DNA of 64,000 nt, taken from NCBI GenBank assembly GCA_019075865.1, contig JAGXAN010000003.1:352109-416108 (forward strand), read 5' to 3'. Numbering within the stretch: position 1 is the first letter of the stretch; each line of letters starts with the position of its first letter. The position numbers and the translations under genes were made by a program. The notes under the pieces were generated by a model. It ran no database searches. It was not told the origin of the DNA and saw only the letters and a list, made by a program, of their open reading frames with translations. Source of the DNA: Hyphomicrobiales bacterium (GTDB lineage: Bacteria > Pseudomonadota > Alphaproteobacteria > Rhizobiales > Beijerinckiaceae). Below, piece by piece: positions 1 through 10,753 of this stretch.

Positions 1-347
1 GCTTTGAGAATGGCGGCGCTGGCCCAGAGCATCAACCCGGTAAGGGCGAATAATTCAAAGTTAATGAGCGCCTCGGCACTCACCGGAATCCAGCGGGACA
101 AAGCGATGAAAGGGAAATACAGCCATTCGGAAGCCGGCGGATTGACTTCGATGATGTCGGTATAAAGCCCTTTGCCATCGAGCATACGCTCGCCCACCGA
201 TATCAGCCAGGAGACATCATTCGTGTTGCCGGCATTGGGATGCAAAACGGCAAGTGCCATCAGGAACAGCAGCGGTGGAATGGCTGCGGCCAACCATTCA
301 CCGGTTCGGCTGCGGGGGGCGGGCATGGCGGGGTTCAAGGGTGGCAT
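1..347 (-). CDS. Membrane glycosyltransferase-like protein, N-terminal part (runs off window edge)
   Basis: Only the first 115 codons are present; the gene continues beyond position 1. The ATG at 345-347 is the first start after an in-frame stop. The visible protein has a hydrophobic segment near residues 17-34, then a soluble-looking stretch containing NDVSWLISVGERMLDGK and NPPASEW, then further hydrophobic segments. This loop after the first membrane helix resembles polytopic GT-C type sugar transferases that use polyprenyl-linked sugars, but no family motif is complete enough to prove it. It begins 27 bp after the GtrA-like gene and is the last visible member of a minus-strand operon with a GtrB-like glycosyltransferase. 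That context suggests a GtrC-like role, attaching or modifying sugars on a surface polysaccharide (inference). Confidence 0.55.
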   Translation of the reverse strand, partial: MPPLNPAMPAPRSRTGEWLAAAIPPLLFLMALAVLHPNAGNTNDVSWLISVGERMLDGKGLYTDIIEVNPPASEWLYFPFIALSRWIPVSAEALINFELFALTGLMLWASAAILK

Positions 348-374
348 GGTGGTTTTCAGGTGTTGGCGAAAATG

Positions 375-767
375 TCAGCGGGGCATGGGGCTTTTGTAAA
401 CAAAACGCTCCAGCAGAAAAAAATTGGCCACAGGCACGGCGGTGCAAACGGCGAGAATGGCAAGTATCGGGCTGGCATGACCAGCGAGTTGCAGGGCCAG
501 AGGCAGGCCGGTGGCGAGGCCATAGCCAATGAGACTGGAGACTATGAAGCGCGGTGCCTCGACCGCGACCGGTGCTTTTGAGCGAAAGGTGATGGTTCGG
601 TTGCCAAAATAGGAGATGATGCCGCAAATCGTGTAGGCGAGGGCGGAACCGGGCGGATTGGCAAAGCCAAGGCGCATGATGAACAGGTAGGCCAGCACGG
701 CATAAAGCACGGTGCCGGTGGCCCCGATCAGCCCATATGCCAGCAGTCTTTGCCAGCGATTTTGCAT
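375..767 (-). CDS. GtrA-like family membrane protein
   Basis: A 130-residue protein with four predicted membrane helices (about residues 8-30, 38-57, 75-92 and 97-118), the size and topology of the GtrA family. The pattern ISYFGNRTITFRS between helices 2 and 3, and the C-terminal ERFVYKS, are typical of the family. GtrA proteins are thought to flip undecaprenyl-phosphate-linked sugars from the cytoplasmic to the periplasmic face, so that a periplasmic transferase can use them. Its ATG overlaps the stop of the upstream methyltransferase gene, so translational coupling is likely. The GT2 upstream in the operon is a GtrB-like partner that would make the lipid-linked sugar. Confidence 0.85.
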   Translation of the reverse strand: MQNRWQRLLAYGLIGATGTVLYAVLAYLFIMRLGFANPPGSALAYTICGIISYFGNRTITFRSKAPVAVEAPRFIVSSLIGYGLATGLPLALQLAGHASPILAILAVCTAVPVANFFLLERFVYKSPMPR

Positions 768-1453
768 CAGCGCACGCCCGTCGTCATATATTGTGCGCCC
801 AGCGGCAGGCGCTTGAGCCAGCCCTCCAGCTTGCGTGCCGGAGCCGCAGCGGTGGGAAGAAACAGGAAGAAGTCCGAAGCAACCGAACCGAGCCCGGCGC
901 TAACCATCAGCTTTTGGGTGCGGGGCGCGGTCAAAAGCACGGCGTCGCGGTCAAACTCGCACCGCGCGACAGCCAAGCGCGTGAGTGGGTTCCAGGGGTT
1001 ATGCTCGATGACGCAAACAAGCCCACCGGGGCGGGTGACCCGTGCCATTTCCGCCATGAAAGCCTGCCATTGCGCCGGTGGCACGTGGTGCATGACGCAG
1101 GAGGTCATGGTGACATCAAACTTGCCATCCGCATAGGGCAGGGTTTCACCGTCATGGGCGGCATAGGTCACCGCCGCATTGGCGCGGCGGGCCTGGTCTA
1201 TGCAGGGCTTTGACACATCGACGCCGTGCAAATTGGTGAAAGTGCTACCCAGCAGTGGATGCAATGCGCCAATGCCACAGCCCACATCCAGGCCCGCCAG
1301 TTTCGCGCCCCCGCCAAAATGGGCGCGGGTGATTTTGGCGAGCAGGTCGGCTTTTGCGATGAGGAAAAAGTCGTGTGGCAGGCCGGAGAAATCGATGGAG
1401 GATTGCACGGCCGCGCCGTAATTATCCTCGTAAGCGTCAAAAAGCTGGCTCAT
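767..1453 (-). CDS. Class I SAM-dependent methyltransferase
   Basis: A 228-residue protein with a Rossmann-type SAM-binding motif I (LDVGCGIGALHPLLG, near residues 55-70). An acidic residue follows the second strand (GVDVSKPC), with a post-II region (VTMTSCVMHHVPPAQW) and VTRPGGLVCVIEHNP typical of the Methyltransf_11/25 group. The substrate cannot be read from sequence. It overlaps the GT2 stop by an ATGA junction and the GtrA gene by one base, so it belongs to the glycan operon. It may methylate a sugar, lipid carrier or related small molecule (inference). Confidence 0.8.
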   Translation of the reverse strand: MSQLFDAYEDNYGAAVQSSIDFSGLPHDFFLIAKADLLAKITRAHFGGGAKLAGLDVGCGIGALHPLLGSTFTNLHGVDVSKPCIDQARRANAAVTYAAHDGETLPYADGKFDVTMTSCVMHHVPPAQWQAFMAEMARVTRPGGLVCVIEHNPWNPLTRLAVARCEFDRDAVLLTAPRTQKLMVSAGLGSVASDFFLFLPTAAAPARKLEGWLKRLPLGAQYMTTGVR

Positions 1454-2427
1454 GCGACATGCCTTGTCTGGTCGGAATTGGCGGCGTCAAAGCCGACCTT
1501 GCGGTCAACGATGTAAAGCGGACGGCGTTTCACCTCATTGTAAATGCGCCCGATATAGAGGCCGACAATGCCAGTCATCAGCATGTTCATGCCGCACAGA
1601 AACGAGATGATGACCACGGTCGAGGACCATCCACTGGCAATGCCCTTGGTTGTGAACCATTCGGCAATGGCGTAAAGGCCATACATGAAGGCAAGGCCCG
1701 ACACCCCAATGCCAGCCCAGATTGCCAGGCGCAATGGCACGTCGGAAAAACCGATGATGCCGGTGAGGGCGAGGCGCACCATTTTGACAAACGGGTATTT
1801 GGTTTCTCCAGCGACGCGCGCTGCGCGGTGAAAATCGACATAGGTGGTGCGAAAGCCGAGCCAGGCAAACATGCCGCGCACGAAGCGGTCGCGCTCGGGC
1901 ATGGCGCGGAATGCCTCCAGCACCTTGCGGTCAATCAGGCGGAAGTCACCGACATTGCGCGGAATTTCGACTTTGGCGAGACGGCTGAGGCCCAGATAAA
2001 ACAGGTTGGCGGATGCGCGCTTGAACCAGGTTTCGCCCTCACGCGATATGCGGCGGGCGTGAATGATTTCATAGCCCTCTTTCCAGCGGGCGATCATTTC
2101 CAGCACCAGTTCGGGCGGGTCCTGCAAATCGGCATCCATGACGATGATGGCCTCGCCCTGCGCCGCGTCGAGGCCGGCGGTGATGGCGATCTGGTGGCCA
2201 AAATTGCGCGAGAAATTGATCAGGCGGTGGTTGGGCCGCAATTTGCACATGCCGGCCAGAAAGATCGCGCTGGTGTCGGTGGAGCCGTCGTTGACAAAGA
2301 TGACCTCGGCAGGCGCATCGAGGCTGGCCAGCAATTGCTCAAGGCGCAGCATGAGCACCGGAATCACTGCCTCCTCGTTATAGATGGGCAGGATAATCGA
2401 GTAGCGGATTGGGTCGGCTTGCAACAT
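1450..2427 (-). CDS. GtrB-like family 2 glycosyltransferase (polyprenyl-phosphate sugar synthase)
   Basis: Starting at the ATG at 2425-2427 gives 325 residues beginning just before the GT-A fold (SIILPIYNEEAVIPVL). An alternative ATG at 2461-2463 would add 12 residues, and an open frame extends to 2562; neither extension looks conserved. Seen: nucleotide-sugar fold, VMDADLQDPPEL (DXD-like metal site and the conserved QDP of the DPM1/GtrB group), FSRNFGHQIAITAGLD, and two C-terminal membrane helices (about residues 215-240 and 250-275). This layout is that of bactoprenyl-phosphate glucosyltransferases such as GtrB and YkfC/ArnC-like enzymes. It would transfer a nucleotide-activated sugar to undecaprenyl phosphate on the cytoplasmic face, with the operon's GtrA-like protein then flipping it. 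It is divergent from panC, so promoters for both lie in 2428-2636. Confidence 0.85.
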   Translation of the reverse strand: MLQADPIRYSIILPIYNEEAVIPVLMLRLEQLLASLDAPAEVIFVNDGSTDTSAIFLAGMCKLRPNHRLINFSRNFGHQIAITAGLDAAQGEAIIVMDADLQDPPELVLEMIARWKEGYEIIHARRISREGETWFKRASANLFYLGLSRLAKVEIPRNVGDFRLIDRKVLEAFRAMPERDRFVRGMFAWLGFRTTYVDFHRAARVAGETKYPFVKMVRLALTGIIGFSDVPLRLAIWAGIGVSGLAFMYGLYAIAEWFTTKGIASGWSSTVVIISFLCGMNMLMTGIVGLYIGRIYNEVKRRPLYIVDRKVGFDAANSDQTRHVA

Positions 2428-2636
2428 GTTGCGAATCCAGGGCGTATATCTGTTGGCAAGCATACAGGTGCGCCGGTTAAGGAAGCCTTCCAGATTGACG
2501 TTTTGCGGCAATTGGCCGAAGCGGGAATGCCGCAGCCGGAAGTCGTATCTGGTGCGTCGCACAATCTTGTCGCGGGAAGTTGAAATTTGGGCTAGTAACG
2601 GGCAAATTCATGCCCGCAAAGCACCCTGAAGGCCTC

Positions 2637-3479
2637 ATGACGCAGATGAAAATTGTAAAAACTGTGCCGGAAGTGAGGTCGCTGATGGCGACATGGGGGG
2701 AAAGCGTGGCGCTGGTGCCCACCATGGGGGCGCTGCACGCCGGACATATGGCTTTGATGGATTTGGCTCGCCAGCATGGCCGCCGGGTGATCGCATCGAT
2801 ATTTGTCAATCCGGCGCAATTTGCCGCCCATGAAGATTTGTCAAAATATCCGCGTCCGTTTTCGGCCGACGTTGCCAAACTGGAAGCGGCGGGGGTGGAC
2901 GGGCTGTTTGCGCCTGAGCCTGCCACCATGTATCCGCCGGGGTTTTGCAGCGGCGTGCAGGTTGCCGGCCCTGCCAATGTTGGGCTTGAAGACCGGTTTC
3001 GTCCCACGCATTTTTATGGCGTGACCACGGTGGTCGCCAAATTGTTTCATCAGGTGCAACCCACGGCGGCGGTGTTTGGCGAGAAGGACTTTCAACAACT
3101 GGCCGTGCTGCGGCAGATGGTGGACGATCTTGATTTTCCAGTGAAAATCGTCAACGCGCCCACCTACCGCGAGGCGGATGGGCTGGCCCTTTCTTCGCGC
3201 AATGTGTTCCTGACCCCCGATCAAAGGGCGATTGCGCCTGTGTTGCACCAGACCTTGCAGGATTGCGCGAAAGCGGTGCGTGCGGGGGAAACGCAGGGTC
3301 TGGCCCGTGGCCGTTCCCGGATCGAAGAGGCCGGTTTTTTGCTGGACTATCTGGAATTGCGCGACAGCCGCACACTGGGCGAACCGGGGCAAGACGCGAC
3401 GCGTGAAGCTGGAGGCCTGCGCCTGCTGGTGGCCGCGAAACTTGGAACGACGCGCCTGATCGACAATGTTGCAGTCTGA
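2637..3479 (+). CDS. panC: Pantoate--beta-alanine ligase
   Basis: Makes pantothenate from pantoate, beta-alanine and ATP through a pantoyl-adenylate. With the ATG at 2637 the protein has 280 residues, the usual family length; GAAGG 6-8 bases upstream supports this start over the TTG at 2580. Seen: the HIGH-type nucleotide motif in [14 protein letters not shown] near residue 30, [29 protein letters not shown] with the KD-containing loop, and ALSSRN, equivalent to the KMSKS-type loop of this superfamily. panB follows 20 bp downstream, so the two steps that build pantothenate are probably co-transcribed. The enzyme is cytoplasmic and feeds coenzyme A synthesis. Confidence 0.97.
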   Translation: MTQMKIVKTVPEVRSLMATWGESVALVPTMGALHAGHMALMDLARQHGRRVIASIFVNPAQFAAHEDLSKYPRPFSADVAKLEAAGVDGLFAPEPATMYPPGFCSGVQVAGPANVGLEDRFRPTHFYGVTTVVAKLFHQVQPTAAVFGEKDFQQLAVLRQMVDDLDFPVKIVNAPTYREADGLALSSRNVFLTPDQRAIAPVLHQTLQDCAKAVRAGETQGLARGRSRIEEAGFLLDYLELRDSRTLGEPGQDATREAGGLRLLVAAKLGTTRLIDNVAV

Positions 3480-3499
3480 TAATATTCAAGGGTGGGAAA

Positions 3500-4315
3500 A
3501 TGTCCTATTTGAGTGATGCCAAGCCATTGTCTTTGAATGATTTTCGTAAAATGAAGGCGGCTGGCGAAAAGCTCGCCATGGTCACAGCCTATGACGCCAG
3601 TTTTGCGCAATTGCTGGAAGCAGAGGGGGCCGAAATTCTGCTGGTTGGCGATTCGCTTGGAAATGTTGTGCAGGGCCGCGATTCGACGGTGGCGGTCACC
3701 ATGCGTGACATGGTGTATCACGTGGAATGCGTGGCGCGCGGCGCGCGGCGGGCGATGGTGATCGGGGATTTGCCATTTGGCAGCTATCAGGAGAGCCGCG
3801 AGCAGGCCTTGCGCAATGCCTGCCAGTTGATGGCGGCGGGCGCGCGCATGGTGAAGCTGGAGGGCGGTGCCTTCATGGCCGAGACCGTGGCGTTTATGGT
3901 TGAGCGCGGCGTGCCGGTTTGTGCACATATCGGTCTGACACCGCAATCGGTGCACCAGCTTGGCGGATACCGCGTGCAAGGTCGCACGGATGCGGGCGCG
4001 CGGCAATTAAAGGCGGATGCGCTGGCGCTGGAGCAGGCGGGTGCGTCCATGGTGGTGCTGGAGATGGTGCCGGCCAGCCTTGCCGGTGAGTTGACGGCAG
4101 CCGCCAAAACCATGGCCACCATTGGCATTGGTGCGGGCCCTCTGTGTGATGGGCAGGTGCTGGTGCTGCATGATATGCTCGGCGTATATCCGGGCAAGAA
4201 AGCCCGCTTCCAGAAAGATTTCATGGCGGAGAACGGCTCGATCGCCGCAGCCATCGCCGCCTATGTGAAAGCCGTCAAGGCCGGACAGTTTCCGGCCGCC
4301 GAACACAGCTATTGA
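3500..4315 (+). CDS. panB: 3-methyl-2-oxobutanoate hydroxymethyltransferase
   Basis: Catalyses addition of the one-carbon unit of 5,10-methylene-THF to alpha-ketoisovalerate, giving ketopantoate, the first committed step of pantothenate synthesis. At 271 residues it has family length. Seen: [14 protein letters not shown], the metal-binding GDSLGNV(V), [10 protein letters not shown], the catalytic region [27 protein letters not shown], and [21 protein letters not shown]. The ATG follows a purine-rich GGGTGGGAAA. It converges on trxB, whose stop is 13 bp away on the other strand. The enzyme forms a TIM barrel that normally assembles as a decamer in the cytoplasm. Confidence 0.97.
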   Translation: MSYLSDAKPLSLNDFRKMKAAGEKLAMVTAYDASFAQLLEAEGAEILLVGDSLGNVVQGRDSTVAVTMRDMVYHVECVARGARRAMVIGDLPFGSYQESREQALRNACQLMAAGARMVKLEGGAFMAETVAFMVERGVPVCAHIGLTPQSVHQLGGYRVQGRTDAGARQLKADALALEQAGASMVVLEMVPASLAGELTAAAKTMATIGIGAGPLCDGQVLVLHDMLGVYPGKKARFQKDFMAENGSIAAAIAAYVKAVKAGQFPAAEHSY

Positions 4316-4327
4316 CGCGAACCTGCG

Positions 4328-5293
4328 TTATTGGGCTGCGACTTTCGTGTGCGCCAGGCCAGCCAGCCAGCGCTCGGCTTCGAGGGCGGCCATGCAGCCC
4401 ATGCCAGCGGCGGTTACGGCCTGGCGATAAATGTCATCGGTGACGTCACCTGCGGCAAACACGCCGGGCACGTTTGTGGCGGTGGAATCGGGCGCGGTGC
4501 GAATGTAGAGATTGGGCTTGATGTCGAGCTGTCCGACAAACAATTCGGATGCCGGCGCATGGCCAATGGCGACGAACAGGCCATCGATCGGGTGGTCGCT
4601 CAAGGCACCGGTCAGCGTGTCGCGCAGCACGACTTTGTTGACGCCGGGCGGGTTTTCGCCGCCGCAGATTTCGTGCACGGAAGCGTTCCAGATCACCTCA
4701 ACATTGGGTGTGGCAAACAGGCGGTCTTGCAGTATTTTCTCGGCCTTGAGTGAATCGCGGCGATGCACCAGCGTCACTTTTTGCGCAATATGGCTGAGAT
4801 ACAAGGCTTCTTCCACCGCAGAATTGCCGCCGCCATTGACCATGACATGCTTGTTTCTGAAGAAAAAACCGTCGCAGGTGGCGCAGGCTGAAACGCCATA
4901 ACCCTTGAATTTCTCCTCCGAGGACAGGCCCAGCCATTTGGCCTTGGCCCCGGTCGCGATAATCAGCGCATCGCAGGTGTAAATTCGGCCATCATCGCCA
5001 TGCAACCGGAAGGGGTGCTGGCCCAACTCGACCTTGACGATGTGATTCGATTCCATCCGCGTGCCGACATGTTCGGCCTGCGCGCGAAACTGCTCCATGA
5101 GCCATGGGCCCTGAACGGGATCGGCAAAGCCGGGATAGTTTTCAACATCCGTGGTTATCATCAATTGGCCACCCGGCTCGAACCCGGCGATCAGTATGGG
5201 TTCCAGCATGGCGCGGGCCGCGTAAATGGCGGCCGTGTAGCCGGCGGGTCCGGAGCCCAGAACAATCAGGCGAGCGTGAAGCGGCGTGGACAT
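4328..5293 (-). CDS. trxB: Thioredoxin-disulfide reductase
   Basis: A 321-residue low-molecular-weight flavoprotein that passes electrons from NADPH to thioredoxin. Seen: N-terminal FAD-binding GSGPAGYTAAIYAARA, the redox centre CATC within SACATCDGFFF (about residues 138-141), the NADPH-binding GGGNSAVEEALYLS, HRRDSLKAEK for NADPH 2'-phosphate contact, and a C-terminal FAD motif VPGVFAAGDVTDDIYRQAVTAAGMGC. All key residues are present. It lies 37 bp downstream of a lipoprotein gene on the same strand and may be the last gene of that short transcript. Confidence 0.97.
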   Translation of the reverse strand: MSTPLHARLIVLGSGPAGYTAAIYAARAMLEPILIAGFEPGGQLMITTDVENYPGFADPVQGPWLMEQFRAQAEHVGTRMESNHIVKVELGQHPFRLHGDDGRIYTCDALIIATGAKAKWLGLSSEEKFKGYGVSACATCDGFFFRNKHVMVNGGGNSAVEEALYLSHIAQKVTLVHRRDSLKAEKILQDRLFATPNVEVIWNASVHEICGGENPPGVNKVVLRDTLTGALSDHPIDGLFVAIGHAPASELFVGQLDIKPNLYIRTAPDSTATNVPGVFAAGDVTDDIYRQAVTAAGMGCMAALEAERWLAGLAHTKVAAQ

Positions 5294-5330
5294 CGAACGT
5301 TTTCCTCAAATAATGATTCAGGCCCGGCCG

Positions 5331-5993
5331 TCAGGATGGCGCATGCGCTTTTTTGTGGCGGCGGCGCGGATGTTTGCCCTTGGCGGCTGTCGAGGCAGCT
5401 TTTCCCGTGTCGAAACCGACCACCACGGTATAATCCTGGTCTTCCATGTCGCCATGGTTGGGCAGCATGATCGGTTGTGACACGGCGGAAAAGGGCGCTT
5501 CGCTCTGGCCGGCCGGAATGTTGACGGAAATGTTTTGCAACTGCGAGGCCACCGGTTTGCGGTCTGCATCCTGCACCACGGCAAAGCGGACGGGCACATT
5601 GAAATTGCCGGGCGCGCCGGTCGGCCCAAGCAGGACGCGGCCCTCGAGGCCAATTTTCAGGGCAACTTGATTGCCTTCGACATCGCATTGGCGGGCGGAG
5701 CGGCCCAGCGAATATTGATAACGCACGCTCTCGTTGGAATCGCCGCCCACCCGCACCATCGAGGCGCCATCCAACACTTCTATGTGGGGGCAATTGACTT
5801 CCTCGGCTTTGGGCTTTTCGGGGGCCATGGGCGGCGGTGTCGGGCTGTGAAAAGCCATGAGCGAAGCGAGCGTGCTGGGCTTGCCGGAATCATCGGCCCC
5901 GCCAATGCCTCCCGCGCAGCCCGAGAGACCAAGACCCGCCATCAAAGCCAGCAGCAGGCCCGCATATTTTGCCTTTGCACCGATCTCACGCAT
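5331..5993 (-). CDS. Putative outer-membrane or periplasmic lipoprotein, function unknown
   Basis: The ATG at 5991-5993 is chosen because AGGAG sits exactly six bases upstream; it gives a 220-residue protein with a classic lipoprotein signal (basic N-terminus, hydrophobic YAGLLLALMAGLG, lipobox LSGC). In-frame starts at 6014 and 6056 lack this ribosome site. The mature part has a short proline-rich spacer (SPTPPPMAPEKP), then a beta-rich domain with two conserved-looking cysteines (NCPHIEVLDGASMVR and SARQCDVEG) that could form a disulfide. The tail is strongly basic (KHPRRRHKKAHAPS) and may touch peptidoglycan, LPS or nucleic acid. Similar lipoproteins occur in Alphaproteobacteria but I know no function. 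It lies between the IalB-family gene and trxB. Confidence 0.7.
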   Translation of the reverse strand: MREIGAKAKYAGLLLALMAGLGLSGCAGGIGGADDSGKPSTLASLMAFHSPTPPPMAPEKPKAEEVNCPHIEVLDGASMVRVGGDSNESVRYQYSLGRSARQCDVEGNQVALKIGLEGRVLLGPTGAPGNFNVPVRFAVVQDADRKPVASQLQNISVNIPAGQSEAPFSAVSQPIMLPNHGDMEDQDYTVVVGFDTGKAASTAAKGKHPRRRHKKAHAPS

Positions 5994-6027
5994 GCCAAAC
6001 TCCTGAACTTTCATAATGCTTTCGCCT

Positions 6028-6531
6028 TTATGGCAATTTGTCATAGCCTTGGTCAAATCCCGCGAGCGCGAGGGGGATGCCGGTACCTTGTTCGGGTGTC
6101 TGGAAGAGAATGAAAGTGGCGGTTTTTCCGTGCCGCAATTGGCCGATCAATTTGTCATCCATGACGATTTCAGCGACGCAGCCGGTGCGAAGGCATGTGA
6201 CAAAGCCGGCACGGCCAACATCGGTTTCGTCGATCTTCAACCCAAGGCCGGACGGCAGCAGCACGCCAAGCGGGGCGACCACGCGCATCAGATGACTTTT
6301 GCCATCGGCGGTTTTCAAAATGATGACGACGAGATTGAGATTCGGCTTGTCTTCGGCGGCGACGCTCTGCACCAGCGCGCATTGCTGGGTTTGCGCCCCC
6401 GTCGGCGTTTCGCAACGCATTTCCCACTCGCCGTATTTGGCGGTGACGACGCCTTGCGCCATGGCCTGCACCGGAAAAAGCAACACAAACAGCGTGAACA
6501 GGGCCGAGAGGATCCAACCGGTCTTTAACAT
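6028..6531 (-). CDS. Invasion-associated locus B (IalB) family periplasmic protein
   Basis: A 167-residue secreted protein with a Sec signal peptide (cleavage probably after AMA, about residue 25). It is followed by the IalB-family pattern: YGEWEMRCET, CALVQSV, PLGVLLPSGLGLKID, and a later cysteine pair in FVTCLRTGCVAEI with LIGQLRHGKTATFILFQTP. The family is named for a Bartonella locus linked to erythrocyte invasion, but homologues are widespread in free-living Alphaproteobacteria, so the name says nothing about pathogenicity here. It is first in a minus-strand group with a lipoprotein and trxB and is divergent from the cytochrome oxidase operon. Confidence 0.88.
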   Translation of the reverse strand: MLKTGWILSALFTLFVLLFPVQAMAQGVVTAKYGEWEMRCETPTGAQTQQCALVQSVAAEDKPNLNLVVIILKTADGKSHLMRVVAPLGVLLPSGLGLKIDETDVGRAGFVTCLRTGCVAEIVMDDKLIGQLRHGKTATFILFQTPEQGTGIPLALAGFDQGYDKLP

Positions 6532-6964
6532 TGCCTTGCCCTTTTAATTGTCAGATCGTGGTGATGCGCGACGTCTGTGGACAGATAAATTGTTCAAAAA
6601 GTGTCCGCCATCTGAATGCGGCGTAAATTCGCCGGCGCGGCATTGCTGCCCCATCCGCCGCTCTTGCCTAGCAAATGCGCTTCAACTGTCAAGCGGGGCG
6701 GGCGCGCAACCCTGATTTGCGGTGATTTTGGGGTCAAAACAGTTTGTGGGCGCGCCTCCGGCAAGCCCCGAATCTGCGTTTGGCGCGCATCTACACAAAT
6801 TACCGGAATTTGACACGCGCGAAAATGACGCATTCACAGAATGTGTTCAGATTGTTGCGCTGTCGGCTAGAATGTGATTTGAAGGTTAGCTTAACAATAG
6901 ATCAGGGGCGGGCAAACGCTGCCGGTCATGTCTTCATCGGGCTTGAGTCAACGGATAGGAAGAA
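6532..6964. promoter_or_regulatory. Divergent intergenic region between the IalB-family gene and coxB
   Basis: These 433 bases hold no convincing gene. They must carry promoters in both directions. One possible plus-strand promoter is TAGAAT at about 6868-6873 with a weak GTTCAG 17 bases upstream. The coxB ribosome site is AGGAAG just before the ATG at 6965. I see no riboswitch-like or tRNA-like fold. Confidence 0.35.
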
Positions 6965-7831
6965 ATGAACAAGATTTTGAAATTTTGTGCCCTGACGGCA
7001 GCTGGCGCGACGGTGTTTTGCGCAAATGCATTTGCGGACAGCGCCATCGGGCAACCCGTGCAGGGGCAAGTGGGTTTTGAACCCGCGGTAACGTCGATTG
7101 CGCGTGACATTCACTGGTTCCACAACATCGTTCTGATGCCGATCATTACCGTCATCACCTTGTTTGTGCTGGCCCTTCTGGTTTACGTTTCGTTGCGCTT
7201 CAACGAAAAGCGCAACCCGGTTCCTTCCAAGACCACGCATCATGCCGGCCTTGAAGTGGCATGGACGATCATCCCCGTGCTGCTGCTGGTGGTGATCGCG
7301 ATTCCATCGTTTCGCCTCCTGTCGGAACAGGTCAACATGCCCAAGGCCGATGTTACCATCAAGGTGACCGGCAACCAGTGGTATTGGTCCTACGCCTATC
7401 CAAAAGACCAGGGCGGATTTGGGTTTGATTCGATGATCATCCCGGCCGCCAAGATTGATGCCTCCAAGGGTGAGGTCAATCTTTTGAGTGTGGACAATAT
7501 GGCCGAAGTTCCGGTGAACAAGGTGGTTCACCTGCAGGTTACCGGTGCGGATGTCATTCACTCCTTCACCGTCCCGTCGTTTGGGGTTCGCATGGATGCG
7601 ATTCCCGGCCGTCTGAACCAGACCTGGTTCAAGGCCGAGAAGGAAGGCGTGTATTTTGGCCAGTGCTCGAATATCTGCGGCCAGAACCATGCCTACATGC
7701 CGATTGCGATCAAGGTCGTCAGCGAAGACGAATACAAGGCTTGGCTGGTGACGGCCAAGAAGCAGTTTGCCTCCAATGGCCAAAGCCCGGTGCGGCAGGC
7801 CATGGCGGAACTGCCCGTGGTCAACCAATAA
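6965..7831 (+). CDS. coxB: Cytochrome c oxidase subunit II (aa3 type)
   Basis: Receives electrons from cytochrome c at the dinuclear CuA centre of the aa3 terminal oxidase. The 288-residue protein has a cleavable signal peptide (cleavage near AFA-DS), two membrane helices (about residues 45-70 and 88-110), and a periplasmic cupredoxin domain. CuA ligands are visible: H in DVIHSFTVPS, then C234, C238, H242 and M245 within the CSNICGQNHAYM stretch. The aromatic electron-entry patch WYWSYAYP is present. First gene of the cox operon; AGGAAG precedes the ATG. Confidence 0.98.
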   Translation: MNKILKFCALTAAGATVFCANAFADSAIGQPVQGQVGFEPAVTSIARDIHWFHNIVLMPIITVITLFVLALLVYVSLRFNEKRNPVPSKTTHHAGLEVAWTIIPVLLLVVIAIPSFRLLSEQVNMPKADVTIKVTGNQWYWSYAYPKDQGGFGFDSMIIPAAKIDASKGEVNLLSVDNMAEVPVNKVVHLQVTGADVIHSFTVPSFGVRMDAIPGRLNQTWFKAEKEGVYFGQCSNICGQNHAYMPIAIKVVSEDEYKAWLVTAKKQFASNGQSPVRQAMAELPVVNQ

Positions 7832-9562
<1,731 letters not shown>

Positions 9563-9624
9563 GCTCAAATGTGGCCCGCGATGCGAATTGCGGGCCACGC
9601 CAAGTTCAAACAGTCTGGATCAAC

Positions 9625-10554
9625 ATGAGTTTCGCCGCCGACATTGACGATATCGCAATGGCCTCCGAAGCGGGGCCGGGTGATTATTTTGAGCTCTTGA
9701 AGCCACGGGTGATGTCTCTGGTGGTGTTCACGGCACTGGCTGGCATGTTGCTGGCCCCGGTGCATCTCAATCCGGTTCTCGCGGCGTTTTCGCTGCTGCT
9801 GATTGCCATTGGCGCGGGCGCGTCCGGTGCGCTCAATATGTGGTATGATGCCGATATTGACCTGTTGATGACCCGGACGGCGGGCCGTCCCATACCGACG
9901 GGCCGCATTCAGCCCAAGGAAGCCCTGGCCTTCGGGCTTATTCTGTCGATTTTCTCGGTCTGTGCGCTGGCACTGGTCGCCAATGTGTTTGCCGCACTCG
10001 CTCTGGCCTTCACGATTTTCTTCTATGTCGTTGTTTACACCATGTGGCTGAAGCGTTCGACGCCGCAGAACATCGTGATCGGCGGCGCGGCCGGGGCTTT
10101 TCCGCCAATGGTGGGTTATGCTGCGGCGACCGGTTCGGTGAGCTTCAGTTCCTTTGTGCTGTTTGCGATCATCTTTTTGTGGACGCCGCCGCATTTCTGG
10201 GCACTGGCGCTGCTAAAATCCAAGGAATTTGCCAAGGCGGGCATACCGATGATGCCCAACGTCAAGGGTGAAGCGCACACGCGGCTCGAAATACTCCTGT
10301 ATTCGCTGGTGCTGGTGCCGGTTGGTGTTGCGCCCTGGTTGCTGGGCTTTGCCTCGCTGACTTACGGTATTTTGTCGATTGTGCTGGGCGCTCTGTTCCT
10401 GGTCGCTGCGATCCGGGTTTACCGGATCGATCAGGGCAAGCCTGCCGAAGTTGCGGCCAAGCAATTGTTTGCATTTTCGATCCTTTATCTGACTTTGCTG
10501 TTTGCCGAGTTCATTGCCGAATTTGGCTTTGGCTTCGCCGCACGGCTGTTTTAA
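9625..10554 (+). CDS. ctaB: Protoheme IX farnesyltransferase (heme O synthase)
   Basis: Converts heme b to heme O by adding a farnesyl group, the precursor of the heme a used by the adjacent oxidase. ATG at 9625 gives 309 residues; the frame is open upstream into coxA but that part is not family-like. Seen: the UbiA-superfamily prenyl-diphosphate motif [12 protein letters not shown] (NxxxDxxxD), [38 protein letters not shown], and the second site DFW-type region [12 protein letters not shown] followed by [14 protein letters not shown]. About nine membrane helices. Placement between coxA and ctaG is the standard alphaproteobacterial order. Confidence 0.96.
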   Translation: MSFAADIDDIAMASEAGPGDYFELLKPRVMSLVVFTALAGMLLAPVHLNPVLAAFSLLLIAIGAGASGALNMWYDADIDLLMTRTAGRPIPTGRIQPKEALAFGLILSIFSVCALALVANVFAALALAFTIFFYVVVYTMWLKRSTPQNIVIGGAAGAFPPMVGYAAATGSVSFSSFVLFAIIFLWTPPHFWALALLKSKEFAKAGIPMMPNVKGEAHTRLEILLYSLVLVPVGVAPWLLGFASLTYGILSIVLGALFLVAAIRVYRIDQGKPAEVAAKQLFAFSILYLTLLFAEFIAEFGFGFAARLF

Positions 10555-10566
10555 CCGGAGTTTGCA

Positions 10567-10752
10567 ATGGCAAATAACAATGATTCCACGCCTGTTGTCC
10601 CTGATCGGGCGCTGACGCTGACCCCGGCGCAGTTGAAGAGCCGACGTGCCCGCAATGTGGCTCTGGCTCTGGCCATTGGGTTTCTGGTCATCCTGTTTTA
10701 CGCCGTCACCATCATCAAGCTTGGGCCGGGCGTGCTCAAGGGGGGCGTGTGA
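10567..10752 (+). CDS. Small single-pass membrane protein of the cox operon (CoxF-like)
   Basis: A 61-residue protein with a hydrophilic N-terminal half (LTPAQLKSRRARN) and one membrane helix (NVALALAIGFLVILFYAVTII), ending in KLGPGVLKGGV. A small membrane protein of this layout sits between ctaB and ctaG in many alphaproteobacterial cox operons and is usually annotated as a CoxF-like or hypothetical protein. An assembly role for the oxidase is plausible but unproven. It lies 12 bp after ctaB and its stop is separated from the ctaG ATG by one base. Confidence 0.8.
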   Translation: MANNNDSTPVVPDRALTLTPAQLKSRRARNVALALAIGFLVILFYAVTIIKLGPGVLKGGV

Positions 10753-10753
10753 G

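Noticed and set aside
1375..2583. 402-codon plus-strand frame across the GT2 gene
   Set aside because: The minus-strand GT2 has full family motifs; this frame has none.
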